A stretch of 14,527 bases of DNA from UBA7672 sp031419455 (lineage in GTDB: Bacteria > Pseudomonadota > Alphaproteobacteria > Caulobacterales > Hyphomonadaceae): NCBI GenBank assembly GCA_031419455.1, contig JANOKS010000072.1, forward strand, positions 1 through 14,527, given 5' to 3'. The first letter of the stretch is position 1. Each line of letters opens with the position of its first letter. The notes below the pieces were generated by a model that had not been told where the DNA came from, made no database searches, and saw only the letters and a list, made by a program, of their open reading frames with translations. Position numbers and translations under genes: made by a program. Below are positions 7,257 to 14,466 of this stretch, piece by piece.

Positions 7257-7670
7257 ATGGCCATGAACGTGGGCGAAACCCGCGAAGGCGAACCCTTGTC
7301 CGACATCAACACCACGCCGCTGATAGACGTGATGCTGGTGCTGCTGATCATGCTGATCGTCACGTTGCCGCCGCAGCGGCACGCCGTGAAGCTGGATACG
7401 CCGATACCGTGTCCGACCTGCGGTCCCGATGACCCGCTCCCCGAACCGATCACCGTGGCCGTGGCGTTCGACGGCGCCATAAGCTGGAACGGCGCGCCCT
7501 TGCGCCGTGAGGAGCTCCGCCAGCTCTTCGCGCGCGAAGCCAGGCGAAGCACGCCGCCCGAAGTTCACGTCCGAGCCGACCGCAACGCAGCCTACGGCGT
7601 CGTCGCCCACGTCATGGCGGCGGCGCAGCGCGAAGGCATTCGGAAGTTGGGCGTGGTTGGCGGGGTGTGA
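7257..7670 (+). CDS. exbD: ExbD/TolR family biopolymer transport protein
   Basis: The chosen start is ATG 7257 (MAMNVGET), 137 residues, since GAGGAGG at 7245-7251 lies 5 nt before it; an upstream in-frame ATG at 7230 has no such site. ExbD is the proton-channel partner of ExbB that drives TonB-dependent outer membrane import. Motif: LSDINTTPLIDVMLVLLIMLIVT (residues 14-36, written as consecutive pieces DINTTPLIDV and MLVLLIMLIVT). D24 is the essential transmembrane Asp of the family. The periplasmic domain (about 60-137) has the family strand pattern, with VHVRADRNAAYGVVAHVMAA near the end. An unusual CPTC motif sits just after the helix (IPCPTCGPDD). No exbB or tonB is adjacent, so this is an orphan paralogue. 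The TACANNTGTA operator upstream suggests control by a BlaI/CopY-type repressor. Confidence 0.92.
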   Translation: MAMNVGETREGEPLSDINTTPLIDVMLVLLIMLIVTLPPQRHAVKLDTPIPCPTCGPDDPLPEPITVAVAFDGAISWNGAPLRREELRQLFAREARRSTPPEVHVRADRNAAYGVVAHVMAAAQREGIRKLGVVGGV

Positions 7671-7702
7671 TAGTGCGCTGCCAGATGGTCTGGGGGGTTG
7701 GA

Positions 7703-8038
7703 ATGACTGGACACGATCTTGACGAGCTTGAGGCTCTGGTTTTGGCTGCCTCGCCTTCCCCATGGCAAGTTGATCGCTTTGACGACGAACTGTGCATGAG
7801 CGCAGTGGCCATCACATCCGAAGGTCCGATACTGGATGCCAATCGTAGTATGCGGGCGGGCACATGGCCGAGTAGCCAAGTTGTTGCCGCCACGCTGATA
7901 CAAGCGCCAGCCTATGTTGTGCCGCGCGATGAGCGCTGGGATGAGAATGCCCAGCTGATCGTCGCCTTACGCAATTTCGCGCCCGAACTGATTAAACTGG
8001 CGAGGTTGGGGCTCGAAGCGGCCCTCAAAACCCCCTGA
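7703..8038 (+). CDS. hypothetical protein with phage Ea22-like motif pattern
   Basis: This small soluble protein has 111 residues from ATG 7703, which has a G-run 5 nt upstream; in-frame starts at 7667 (GTG) and 7685 are possible, the first overlapping the exbD stop. The N-terminus, DLDELEALVLAASPSPWQVD, and the C-terminal DENAQLIVALRNFAPELIKLAR follow a two-part pattern (L-x-x-L..A-TPGPW-x-V and DA-x-x-I-x-A-x-R-N-x-x-P-x-L) known from Ead/Ea22-like phage proteins. The match is from memory and is partial (SPSPW instead of TPGPW). Base composition looks lower in GC (about 55% in one 60-base line) than the neighbours, compatible with transfer. Its last 14 nt overlap the end of the convergent nitroreductase gene. 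Function is unknown. Confidence 0.6.
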   Translation: MTGHDLDELEALVLAASPSPWQVDRFDDELCMSAVAITSEGPILDANRSMRAGTWPSSQVVAATLIQAPAYVVPRDERWDENAQLIVALRNFAPELIKLARLGLEAALKTP

Positions 8039-8705
8039 ACTCCACCACCTCGGCCTGCGGTGCGCGGTCGGCGTAGATGTCGTTCACCGGGTCGTTGAGG
8101 TCGGGCACGCCGATCGCCATGCCGGAGTAGACCATGTGGTTGTCGTCCAGCCCGAAATGCGCGTGCAGCTCCACGCGCAGGCGCGCCCAGCATTCCTGCA
8201 TGCACGTGCCCCAGCCGCGCTCCTCCGCCAGAAGGGCGATGGTCTGCATGTACATGCCCATGTGCGCCCACTGTCCGTGGCCCATGCGCCGGTCGATGAT
8301 CATGAACAGGCCAACCGGCGCGCCGAAGAAGCGATAGTTGTTGGCGAACCACCGCATGCGGCCCGCGCGATCTTCCTTCGGGATGCCGATCTTGTCGTAC
8401 ATCATCTCGCCCACGCGCTTGCGCCGCTCATTGTAGACCTGGTCGATGGCGGTGAGGTCGGGATAGACCGGACGGTCGCCCGGCACGGGCCCCATCGGGT
8501 CCGACGCCAGCACGCGCTGTGCGATGGCGATGATCTCGTTCTTCGCCGCGCCTGCCACCGCAATCACCTTCCACGGCTGCAGGTTACCGCCCGAGGGCGA
8601 GCGTTGCGCGGTCTGTAATAGGTCCGCCAGCGCGTCCTTTGGAATCGGATCGTCAAGAAACGCCCGGGTCGAGATGCGCTGGCGAACGGCTTCGGTAACA
8701 GTCAT
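8025..8705 (-). CDS. nitroreductase family FMN-dependent oxidoreductase
   Basis: This 226-residue protein spans the normal nitroreductase length. The N-terminal TVTEAVRQRISTRAFLDDPI carries the family's R-x-S-x-R FMN-phosphate contact. SPSGGNLQPWKVIAV (about 36-50) is the second FMN motif. GQWAHMGMYMQTIALLAEERGWGTCMQECW in the second half (two consecutive stretches) is the helix and Gly-rich turn lining the flavin. The C-terminus GMAIGVPD...VVEFRGF fits the NfnB/PnbA-like branch. Such enzymes reduce nitroaromatics, quinones or related substrates with NAD(P)H; the natural substrate cannot be told. It is monocistronic, convergent with the preceding hypothetical gene by 14 nt, and its upstream region is shared with the divergent small membrane protein. 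Confidence 0.93.
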   Translation of the reverse strand: MTVTEAVRQRISTRAFLDDPIPKDALADLLQTAQRSPSGGNLQPWKVIAVAGAAKNEIIAIAQRVLASDPMGPVPGDRPVYPDLTAIDQVYNERRKRVGEMMYDKIGIPKEDRAGRMRWFANNYRFFGAPVGLFMIIDRRMGHGQWAHMGMYMQTIALLAEERGWGTCMQECWARLRVELHAHFGLDDNHMVYSGMAIGVPDLNDPVNDIYADRAPQAEVVEFRGF

Positions 8706-8838
8706 GCGTGAACCCCGGTTGGCCGGCGCGGATCAGGGCGCAATCGTGGCCGGCAACATGACCATTTGTTCGCTTGACCCAGCTGATGGCAAGCGGCGAG
8801 TCTGGCGCCTTGGGTAGCGGGATCGAAAGAGCGAACAC

Positions 8839-9000
8839 ATGACCCAGCAGATGATCGCGGCGCTCATTGCTGTCGGTGTCGTTGCGTTAGCCCTGCTGGC
8901 GGTGCTTCGCCTGATGCGACCGCGAATCGTGACGTTGCCCGATCTTCCCGAACTCCCCGCTCCGCAGCCGGAAGATCCAAACCCGCCGCGGCCGGGCTGA
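8839..9000 (+). CDS. small single-span membrane protein with Pro-rich tail
   Basis: A 53-residue reading frame starts at ATG 8839 and ends with TGA at 8998-9000. Residues 5-24 (MIAAL through LLAVLR) form one clear hydrophobic helix, followed by basic RLMRPR. A tail with seven Pro residues in the last 19 (LPELPAPQPEDPNPPRPG) comes next. Positive-inside logic puts the tail in the cytoplasm. The helix followed by a basic stop-transfer makes it more than a random frame, but the ribosome-binding stretch (AAAGAG at 8826-8831) is weak. I know no family for it. It lies alone between the nitroreductase and lipoprotein genes and could be the only gene in the 8706-9144 gap. Confidence 0.5.
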   Translation: MTQQMIAALIAVGVVALALLAVLRLMRPRIVTLPDLPELPAPQPEDPNPPRPG

Positions 9001-9007
9001 CAAGGAG

Positions 9008-9064
9008 CCAGATCTCAGCGGGACCGGCCTCCGGGGCCGAATCGGTCTCCCGTAGTTGATCTGG
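9008..9064 (+). other. nested inverted-repeat structure in the intergenic region
   Basis: Three nested complementary pairs occur here: CCAGATC (9008-9014) with GATCTGG (9058-9064), GGGACCG (9020-9026) with CGGT..CCC (9043-9051, 2-nt bulge), and a central GC-rich GGCC...GGCC around 9026-9038. The element begins 8 nt after the stop of the small membrane protein and could terminate it, or form part of the leader of the lipoprotein gene. No T-tract follows, so it is not a canonical terminator. Confidence 0.4.
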
Positions 9065-9144
9065 GCCAACATGACTGCTCATCCCCGCAACGATTTGCAG
9101 TTCCACAACGGTCCGTTGTGCTGTGTTCAGGTTGCGTGAGCAAA

Positions 9145-10158
9145 ATGACAGTTATGAAAAAGCGTTTCGCCCTTGTGGCTCTGCCCCTGGCCCTCGTCGG
9201 GCTCGGCGCCTGTTCGACCTACGGATACGGGTACGACGACTACGGATACGGCGACTACGGCTACAACACCGGTTACGGCTACGAGGACTCCGGCTACGGC
9301 TATGGCAGTTCGTATGGTGGCGGCGTTTGGCACGACGCGTACTACGACAATCACTACGGGTCGGTGCACGGCGGTTACTGGGATCTGGATGGGTTTTTCT
9401 GGTATCAGTCGCTTCTGAACGGGCCGTACATCCGGGACCATAATCGGCACTTCCGGCGCGACTACTGGAATGGCGGCAAGCACTACCGGTACGCTGATCG
9501 CCGCAACAATGGCGGGCGCGACTGGAACGATCGTGACCGCAACAACACCTATCCGCCGCTTTTCTCCGGGCAGCAGGGCGGCAATCGCGACTCGAACCAG
9601 AACCGCAACAACGACAGCAATGGCGGACGCGGCAACGACGATCGCGACCGCAACAATGATCGTGGCCGCAACAACGACAGCGCGCGCAACGACGGCGGTA
9701 ATCGCTACAACCCGCCGCTGTTCGGTGGTCAGCAACAACAGCCGCGCGCGAATCCCACGCCGCCCGCGCAGCTTGATGGCGCGCCGCGAGGCGGCAACAA
9801 TGATCGCAACCGTGATCGCGGCGAGAACAACGATCGTGGCCGCGGCGATGGCGGCGGACGGAATGATGATCGCGCCCGCGGCGACGATCGCGGCCGTGAC
9901 GGCGGCGGCCCCCCGCTGTTCAGCGGTCAGCAGCAACTGCAGCAACGCGCCAATCCAACGCCTCCGCCGCAACAGGCGCCGCAGGCCCAAGCGCGTCAGC
10001 GCAACAGCGACAACGACGATCGCCAGCGCGGCGGCCAGCGCAGCAAAGATGACGATGGGCGTGATCGCGGCGGTCAGCGGAGCGCGCCGCGCAGCAACGA
10101 CGACGGTAAGCGTGATGGTGGCAGCCGGGACCGCGGCGGCAAGCGTGACGACGACTAG
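9145..10158 (+). CDS. lipoprotein with Tyr/Gly-rich and long Arg/Asp/Asn-rich repeat region
   Basis: The protein has 337 residues from ATG 9145 (GTGAG 5 nt upstream); ATG 9154 (MKKRFALV) is an alternative. The signal is MKKRFALVALPLALVGLGAC, a lipobox with Cys at residue 23 from the chosen start, so a membrane-anchored lipoprotein is expected. Right after it comes a Tyr/Gly/Asp-rich stretch (YGYGYDDYGYGDYGYNTGYG). A short ordered segment follows (VWHDAYYDNHYGSVHGGYWD...NGPYIRDHNRHFRRDYW), resembling the small domain in putative outer-membrane or stress lipoproteins. From about residue 115 the sequence is low complexity: Arg, Asp, Asn, Gly and Gln, with three PPLFxGQQ modules and two copies of RANPTPP. 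The tail carries dense opposite charges and is probably disordered. I do not know a named family. Codon choice is repetitive (CGC/AAC/GAC), producing spurious hydrophobic frames on the other strand. Confidence 0.8.
   Translation: MTVMKKRFALVALPLALVGLGACSTYGYGYDDYGYGDYGYNTGYGYEDSGYGYGSSYGGGVWHDAYYDNHYGSVHGGYWDLDGFFWYQSLLNGPYIRDHNRHFRRDYWNGGKHYRYADRRNNGGRDWNDRDRNNTYPPLFSGQQGGNRDSNQNRNNDSNGGRGNDDRDRNNDRGRNNDSARNDGGNRYNPPLFGGQQQQPRANPTPPAQLDGAPRGGNNDRNRDRGENNDRGRGDGGGRNDDRARGDDRGRDGGGPPLFSGQQQLQQRANPTPPPQQAPQAQARQRNSDNDDRQRGGQRSKDDDGRDRGGQRSAPRSNDDGKRDGGSRDRGGKRDDD
9553..9987 (+). repeat. three degenerate PPLFxGQQ modules within the lipoprotein gene
   Basis: Copies of PPLF(S/G)GQQ are encoded at 9553-9576, 9712-9735 and 9910-9933, spaced 159 and 198 nt. 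The second and third copies are both followed by (Q)n-RANPTPP. Between them lie RD/RN/DR-rich spacers of variable length. The pattern suggests internal duplication followed by divergence. Confidence 0.75.
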
Positions 10159-10204
10159 ATCGGCATCAGTTCGGGCCTAGACTTGCAACCAGGCTCGCGG
10201 CTCA

Positions 10205-10552
10205 TCAAACCGAAAAGCTCGTCCCGCAGCCGCAGCCGGATGTCGCGTTCGGATTGTGAATTCGGAACGACGCGCCGATGATTTCGTCGATGAAGTCGAT
10301 TTCCGATCCCGCGAGGAAAGGCAGGCTGGCCTCGTCCACCACCGCCTTCACCCCATCCCGCTCGATCACCCGGTCGTCCGCATTTGCCTTGTCCGCGAAC
10401 CCGAACCGGTAGGAAAATCCCGAACACCCGCCGCCAATCACCTCGACACGCAGCATGGTCCCCTCCGGCTGTCCGGTGACGATCTTCGCAATCCGCCGCG
10501 CGGCAGAGGCGGAGAGCGTAACTTCTGGCGATGTTGTCGCAGTATCCGGCAT
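10205..10552 (-). CDS. erpA: iron-sulfur cluster insertion protein, A-type carrier
   Basis: This 115-residue protein is the A-type Fe-S carrier family (ErpA/IscA/SufA), which passes clusters from the assembly machinery to apo-enzymes. The three ligands are visible: C43 in IGGGCSGFSYRF, and C107 and C109 in the C-terminal SGCGCGTSFSV. The start ATG at 10552 gives MPDTATTSPEVTLSASAARRI, with VTLSASAARRI as the normal family beginning. The gene is alone and divergent from the dgt-like gene, with 52 nt between start codons, so both promoters must lie in or overlap that stretch. Assignment to ErpA rather than IscA or SufA rests on its lone position and alphaproteobacterial context, and is moderately sure. 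Confidence 0.93.
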   Translation of the reverse strand: MPDTATTSPEVTLSASAARRIAKIVTGQPEGTMLRVEVIGGGCSGFSYRFGFADKANADDRVIERDGVKAVVDEASLPFLAGSEIDFIDEIIGASFRIHNPNATSGCGCGTSFSV

Positions 10553-10604
10553 GACGCCCCGTTTAGGTGTTTCAGGCGATTCAGATATGAACTCCGGAGG
10601 CTAC

Positions 10605-11816
10605 ATGGAAGGCGCCATTATGGCCAAACCATTCTCCCCGCCGCCTCGGGCGGTCTTTGCCAGCGCTCCGGACCGGTCGCGGGGGCGCCTTCATGCCGAG
10701 GCGCCGAGCGCCACGCGCACGGATTTCCAGCGCGACCGCGACCGGATTATCCATGCCGACGCGTTCCGCCGGTTGAAGCAGAAGACGCAGGTGTTCGTCG
10801 CCCATGAGGGCGATCACTACCGCACGCGCCTTACCCATTCGCTGGAAGTCGCCCAGATCGCGCGCACCGCGGCGCGTGTGCTGGGTCTCGATGAGGACCT
10901 TGCCGAGACGCTTTCGCTCGCCCACGACATCGGGCATCCCCCGTTTGGCCATGCGGGCGAGACGGCGCTGAACACAGTGATGGCGCCCTATGGCGGCTTC
11001 GACCACAACGCGCAGGCGCTCCGTGTGCTGACGAAGCTGGAGCAGCGCTATCCGCAGTTCGACGGTCTCAACCTGACGTGGGAAACGCTCGAAGGCGTGA
11101 TCAAGCACAACGGACCGCTGGTGACGCCGGAGAACAGTATCGACAGCCTGCCGACTGCGTTCCGCGACTATGACGCCCTCCAGTCGCTTGGCCTTCACAC
11201 GTTCGCAGGCCCCGAGGCGCAGGTCGCGGCGCTCGCCGACGACATCGCCTACAACAATCACGATGTGCAGGATGGCCTCCGCGCCGGCCTGTTCAGCATC
11301 GACGACCTGATGGACGTGCCACTTGCAGGCGACGTGTTTCGTGATGTGTTGAAGCAGTATCCATCCATCGAACGCGACAGGCTGATTTCGGAATCCGTGC
11401 GCCGGCTCATTGGCGTCTGGCTGGGCGATCTTATCGCCGAATTCCACCGCCGCGCCGCCGCCGAAAAACCGAAGACGGTGGAGGAGGTGAGGGCGCTGTC
11501 CCGCCCGCTTGCCGCCTTCTCCGACGACATCGCCGAACGCCAGAAGCCCCTGCGCGCCTTCCTGTTTCAGCGCATGTACCGCCATCACAAGGTCAACCGC
11601 ATGATGAGCCAGGCGCGGCGCATCGTCAGCGAGCTCTTCACGCTGTTCCTTGCCGAGCCCGACACGCTGCCGCCACCGTGGAGCAATCGCGCCCACGCCC
11701 CCGGCGCCGACATGACCCGCCGCGCCCGCGTGGTGTGCGACTACATCGCCGGCATGACCGATACCTACGCCATCGATGAACACCGCCGTCTGTTCAATCT
11801 GGAACGGTGGGTGTGA
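10605..11816 (+). CDS. dgt: deoxyguanosinetriphosphate triphosphohydrolase-like protein (HD domain)
   Basis: The chosen start is ATG 10605 (403 residues), preceded by GGAGG at 10596-10600; ATG 10620 (MAKPFSPPP) with GGAAGG upstream is equally possible, and the in-frame extension to 10455 would run through erpA. The HD metal-binding residues are H78 (RTRLTHSLEVAQIAR), H107-D108 (LSLAHDIGHPPFGHAGE) and D212/D213 (LADDIAYNNHDVQDG). The N-terminal FQRDRDRIIHADAFRRLKQKTQVF is the family hallmark. Members hydrolyse dNTPs to the nucleoside and triphosphate; the short (about 400-residue) type 2 proteins common in alphaproteobacteria are named dGTPase-like, and their preferred nucleotide is uncertain. 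They affect dNTP pools and sometimes phage resistance. Confidence 0.95.
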   Translation: MEGAIMAKPFSPPPRAVFASAPDRSRGRLHAEAPSATRTDFQRDRDRIIHADAFRRLKQKTQVFVAHEGDHYRTRLTHSLEVAQIARTAARVLGLDEDLAETLSLAHDIGHPPFGHAGETALNTVMAPYGGFDHNAQALRVLTKLEQRYPQFDGLNLTWETLEGVIKHNGPLVTPENSIDSLPTAFRDYDALQSLGLHTFAGPEAQVAALADDIAYNNHDVQDGLRAGLFSIDDLMDVPLAGDVFRDVLKQYPSIERDRLISESVRRLIGVWLGDLIAEFHRRAAAEKPKTVEEVRALSRPLAAFSDDIAERQKPLRAFLFQRMYRHHKVNRMMSQARRIVSELFTLFLAEPDTLPPPWSNRAHAPGADMTRRARVVCDYIAGMTDTYAIDEHRRLFNLERWV

Positions 11817-11935
11817 TCCGTAGGTCGGATCACCAATGCTTGATTGTGATTGACGATCGAAGCACGCGGCCTTGCGCTGCGACCGAAAGACGATTTTGGT
11901 GCGACAAGCGTGCATCCGAACGCGGGAGCAATTCA

Positions 11936-12940
11936 ATGAGGCTAGGCTTACTGATGGCATCCGGCGCAGCGCTGGCCTTGATGCATTCGACGCCCGTCGC
12001 GCATGCCCAGCTCGCCTATGAGCCGCCGCGCACGAGTGATGGCCGCCCGTTGCTCGAAGGCCATTGGAGCAACACCAGCCTCACCGTGCTGGAGCGTCCG
12101 CGCGACCTTGCCAGACTGGTGATCACCGAGGAGGAGGCAAGGCGCGCAGCGCAAATCCGAAACCAGATGGCGGATCAGGATTCGCAACCGACCGATCCGT
12201 CGGCTCCCGCGCCGCGGGCCGGGCAGAATGTCGGCGGCTACAATCAATTCTGGATCGACACAGGCACATCGTTCGCGAAGATCGGCGGGCAGTATCGCTC
12301 ATCCTGGCTGGTCGATCCGCCCAATGGCAAGCTGCCCTACACGGAGGCGGGGAAGAAGCGCTTCGATGCAGCGTTCAACCAGCAGCGCAACGCCACGTCC
12401 GATCCCGAATTGCGTTCGCTGGGAGAGCGATGCCTGCTCGGCTTCGGCTCCGCCGCGGGCCCGCCGATGCTGAACGTGTCCTACAACAACAATTACCAGA
12501 TCGTGCAGACGCCCGAGAACGTCGTGATCTTCGCCGAGATGATCCACGATGCGCGCGTCGTCCGCGTGAACGCCCCGCACCTGCCTGACCCGATGCTGCG
12601 TTGGATGGGAGATTCCGTTGGCCGGTGGGAGGGCGACACGTTCGTGGTCGAGACCGTCAACATGCATCCGCAGGAATCGACGCGGGTGTATTATGGACAG
12701 TCTTTCCACATTTCCGAGCATGCCAGGATCACCGAAAGACTGACGCGCATATCTGACACGCAGCTGCTCTACAGCTTCGAGGTCGATGATCCGGAAACCT
12801 ATGCGCAGACATGGCGGGCGGAGATGGTGTTCAACGCCACCGCCGCGCCGAGCTACGAATACGCCTGCCACGAAGGCAACTATTCGATGCCGGGCATTCT
12901 CGCGGGCGGCCGGGAGGAGGAGCGTTTGGCGGAGCAGTAG
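11936..12940 (+). CDS. secreted protein of an unnamed family
   Basis: The protein has 334 residues from ATG 11936, with GGGAG (11924-11928) 7 nt upstream; the in-frame extension to 11807 overlaps dgt and lacks such a site. A signal peptide is clear: MRLGLLMASGAALALMHSTP with cleavage after AHA (residue 24). The mature part has DGRPLLEGHWSNTSLT near the start. The best-conserved section is DPMLRWMGDSVGRWEGDTFVVET (about residues 217-239, written in overlap as DPMLRWMGDSVGRWEGDT and VVETVNM). A late YEYACHEGNY follows. The GRWEGDTxVVET signature is one I recognise from many uncharacterised exported proteins of Acidobacteria and Sphingomonadales; no function is known to me. Two Cys (GERCLLG and YACHEG) could form a disulfide. 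It ends 26 nt from the convergent TPR gene. Confidence 0.85.
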   Translation: MRLGLLMASGAALALMHSTPVAHAQLAYEPPRTSDGRPLLEGHWSNTSLTVLERPRDLARLVITEEEARRAAQIRNQMADQDSQPTDPSAPAPRAGQNVGGYNQFWIDTGTSFAKIGGQYRSSWLVDPPNGKLPYTEAGKKRFDAAFNQQRNATSDPELRSLGERCLLGFGSAAGPPMLNVSYNNNYQIVQTPENVVIFAEMIHDARVVRVNAPHLPDPMLRWMGDSVGRWEGDTFVVETVNMHPQESTRVYYGQSFHISEHARITERLTRISDTQLLYSFEVDDPETYAQTWRAEMVFNATAAPSYEYACHEGNYSMPGILAGGREEERLAEQ

Positions 12941-12966
12941 GCGGAGTCCGGCAACGGGTCGCGGCG

Positions 12967-14466
12967 CTATTTCCCGAAAATCAGCTGCACGATTTTCGGG
13001 GGCAGGCGTTGCGACTGCACGATCTCCTGGCTCCGGGCGCGCACGTCGGGAAAGGTCGCGTAGATCGTCTCAAGAGCCTGGTCGGCCATGATGTCGTCGT
13101 CATTGAGCCGCAGCGCGGCGGCGAGCATGAATCCAGCCATCGGTGATCCATCCGGCGCGCCCTTGCGGGCCGCGTCCAGCGCCTCCTTCCTGTTGCCGTT
13201 CAGCAGGTGATAGTGGACCAGCGGCCCGTAATACCAGGGCGGATGGCCGGGGTTCATCGCGATCGCCTTCTCCGCCAGCTCTCGTGCGCGCTCCGATCCG
13301 TCCAGCAATGCCAGCATCTGTGCGGCGTCCGCGAGGATTTCGGAGTTGTTGGGGTTGAGCCGCAGCGCCATCTCGATCGACCGCCGGAATGCGTCGTCAT
13401 CCAGTAGTTTGAACTGCGCGATGGCGAGATACTGGTGCCCCATGGCTGAGTTCGAGTCCGCGGCCACTGCGCGTTCGGCCGCCGCCTGTGCGCGCACGAA
13501 CGGAGCATCCCCCTCCAGCCTGCGGTTGAAGCCGTAGCGCTCCTCGTCCCCATACATCCAGGAAAGCTTGGCCCATGCGGGCGAATAGTTCGGCGAATGC
13601 TGCGTCACCTGTTCGAGGCAGTCGCGTACCTCAGCGTGTTTCTGCTGCGTCTTGGCCCGTGAATAGTCGTAGGCTTCGAGAACGCAGAGATAGTCTTCCA
13701 TCGACACGGCGCGCGATGCAGACAGGTCTTCCTTCAGCCGCTCCTGGATCACGCCATAGGGCTGGCTCAGCTGTCCGGCGACGTCGCCCGCGATCTGCGC
13801 CTGGACGTCGAGCATCTCGGACGCATCGCTTGCCTGCGCCCGGTCCGTCCGCGACCACACGACGGTGTTGTTGACTGTCTCCAGAAGCTGGCTTGTCACG
13901 AGCACATCGCGCGCCGTCGCCTGCACCGATCCCTGCAGGATGAAATCCGCCCCGTACAGGTTGCGGCCCGGGCCTCCGCCCGGTGCGCCATAGACCGTGT
14001 CGATCCCCAGCACCGAGAGTTCGGGAAAGCGAGAAAGGCTGTTGATGAGCTCGTACTGCAGGCCGTTGCGCAGGATTCGCGCGAAGTCCGGCCCGTCGAT
14101 CAGTTCGTACTGCGCGACGAATACGGTCGGGCCGGACGGCAGGGTCACCGCCGGATCACGCCCCTGGCTGCCGTTGAACATCCCGAAGATGGCCAGAGCA
14201 ACGGCCAGCACCCCAGCGCCCGCCGCCGCGGGCAGGATCCATCCTGTCGTCAAAACCCTGCGCCAGGCCTCCTGTGCGCGGGTTGAAAGGTCGACCGTCT
14301 TGCTGGCGCCGCTTGACGCGGGGGCGACCGCCGCAACCGGGTCCAGCCGAACGAATCTCGCCTGGTAACCGCCCGCCGGCACCTCGAGAGCTATGCGCGA
14401 AAGTTGGTGACGGCGTGAAGGGGTTGGGCGGCGTATCGTGGGGGTGCTGAGTCTCCACTTTTCCAT
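12967..14466 (-). CDS. TolB-like/TPR membrane protein, probably 5'-truncated
   Basis: The frame is drawn from ATG 14466 (500 residues), but it has no ribosome-binding site and stays open to the window edge, so the start is uncertain. Visible parts: LSRIALEVPAGGYQARFVRLD near the N-terminus, a membrane helix at about 75-95 (ILPAAAGAGVLAVALAIFG), a TolB-like periplasmic domain (PTVFVAQYELIDGPDFARIL ... LYGADFILQGSVQ), then TPR-like helices (NYSPAWAKLSWMYGD, NSAMGHQYLAIAQFKLLDDD, NSEILADAAQMLALLDG, NPGHPPWYYGPL). Relatives, often annotated adenylate cyclase-like or TPR proteins, carry an N-terminal DNA-binding-type domain ending in a line like RIELPKGGYVPRF. Only the end of that domain is left here, and it runs into a likely insertion sequence. 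It could thus be a non-functional remnant or be expressed from the IS. Confidence 0.75.
   Translation of the reverse strand: MEKWRLSTPTIRRPTPSRRHQLSRIALEVPAGGYQARFVRLDPVAAVAPASSGASKTVDLSTRAQEAWRRVLTTGWILPAAAGAGVLAVALAIFGMFNGSQGRDPAVTLPSGPTVFVAQYELIDGPDFARILRNGLQYELINSLSRFPELSVLGIDTVYGAPGGGPGRNLYGADFILQGSVQATARDVLVTSQLLETVNNTVVWSRTDRAQASDASEMLDVQAQIAGDVAGQLSQPYGVIQERLKEDLSASRAVSMEDYLCVLEAYDYSRAKTQQKHAEVRDCLEQVTQHSPNYSPAWAKLSWMYGDEERYGFNRRLEGDAPFVRAQAAAERAVAADSNSAMGHQYLAIAQFKLLDDDAFRRSIEMALRLNPNNSEILADAAQMLALLDGSERARELAEKAIAMNPGHPPWYYGPLVHYHLLNGNRKEALDAARKGAPDGSPMAGFMLAAALRLNDDDIMADQALETIYATFPDVRARSQEIVQSQRLPPKIVQLIFGK

Noticed and set aside
7133..7552. N-terminal extension of xthA and, similarly, of the TIR gene beyond 6341
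   Set aside because: Both extensions overlap other genes; ExoIII normally starts MKIATWN and the TIR domain starts right after MAD.
9127..9990. 287-codon minus-strand frame coding a strongly hydrophobic Ala/Val/Ile-rich protein
   Set aside because: It is the antisense of the Arg/Asp/Asn-rich lipoprotein repeats; GAC/AAC/CGC codons read backwards give Val/Ala/Ile. No start context, and the sense frame has a signal peptide.
10581..11960. 459-codon minus-strand frame opposite the dgt-like gene
   Set aside because: Antisense shadow of an HD-domain gene with all metal ligands.
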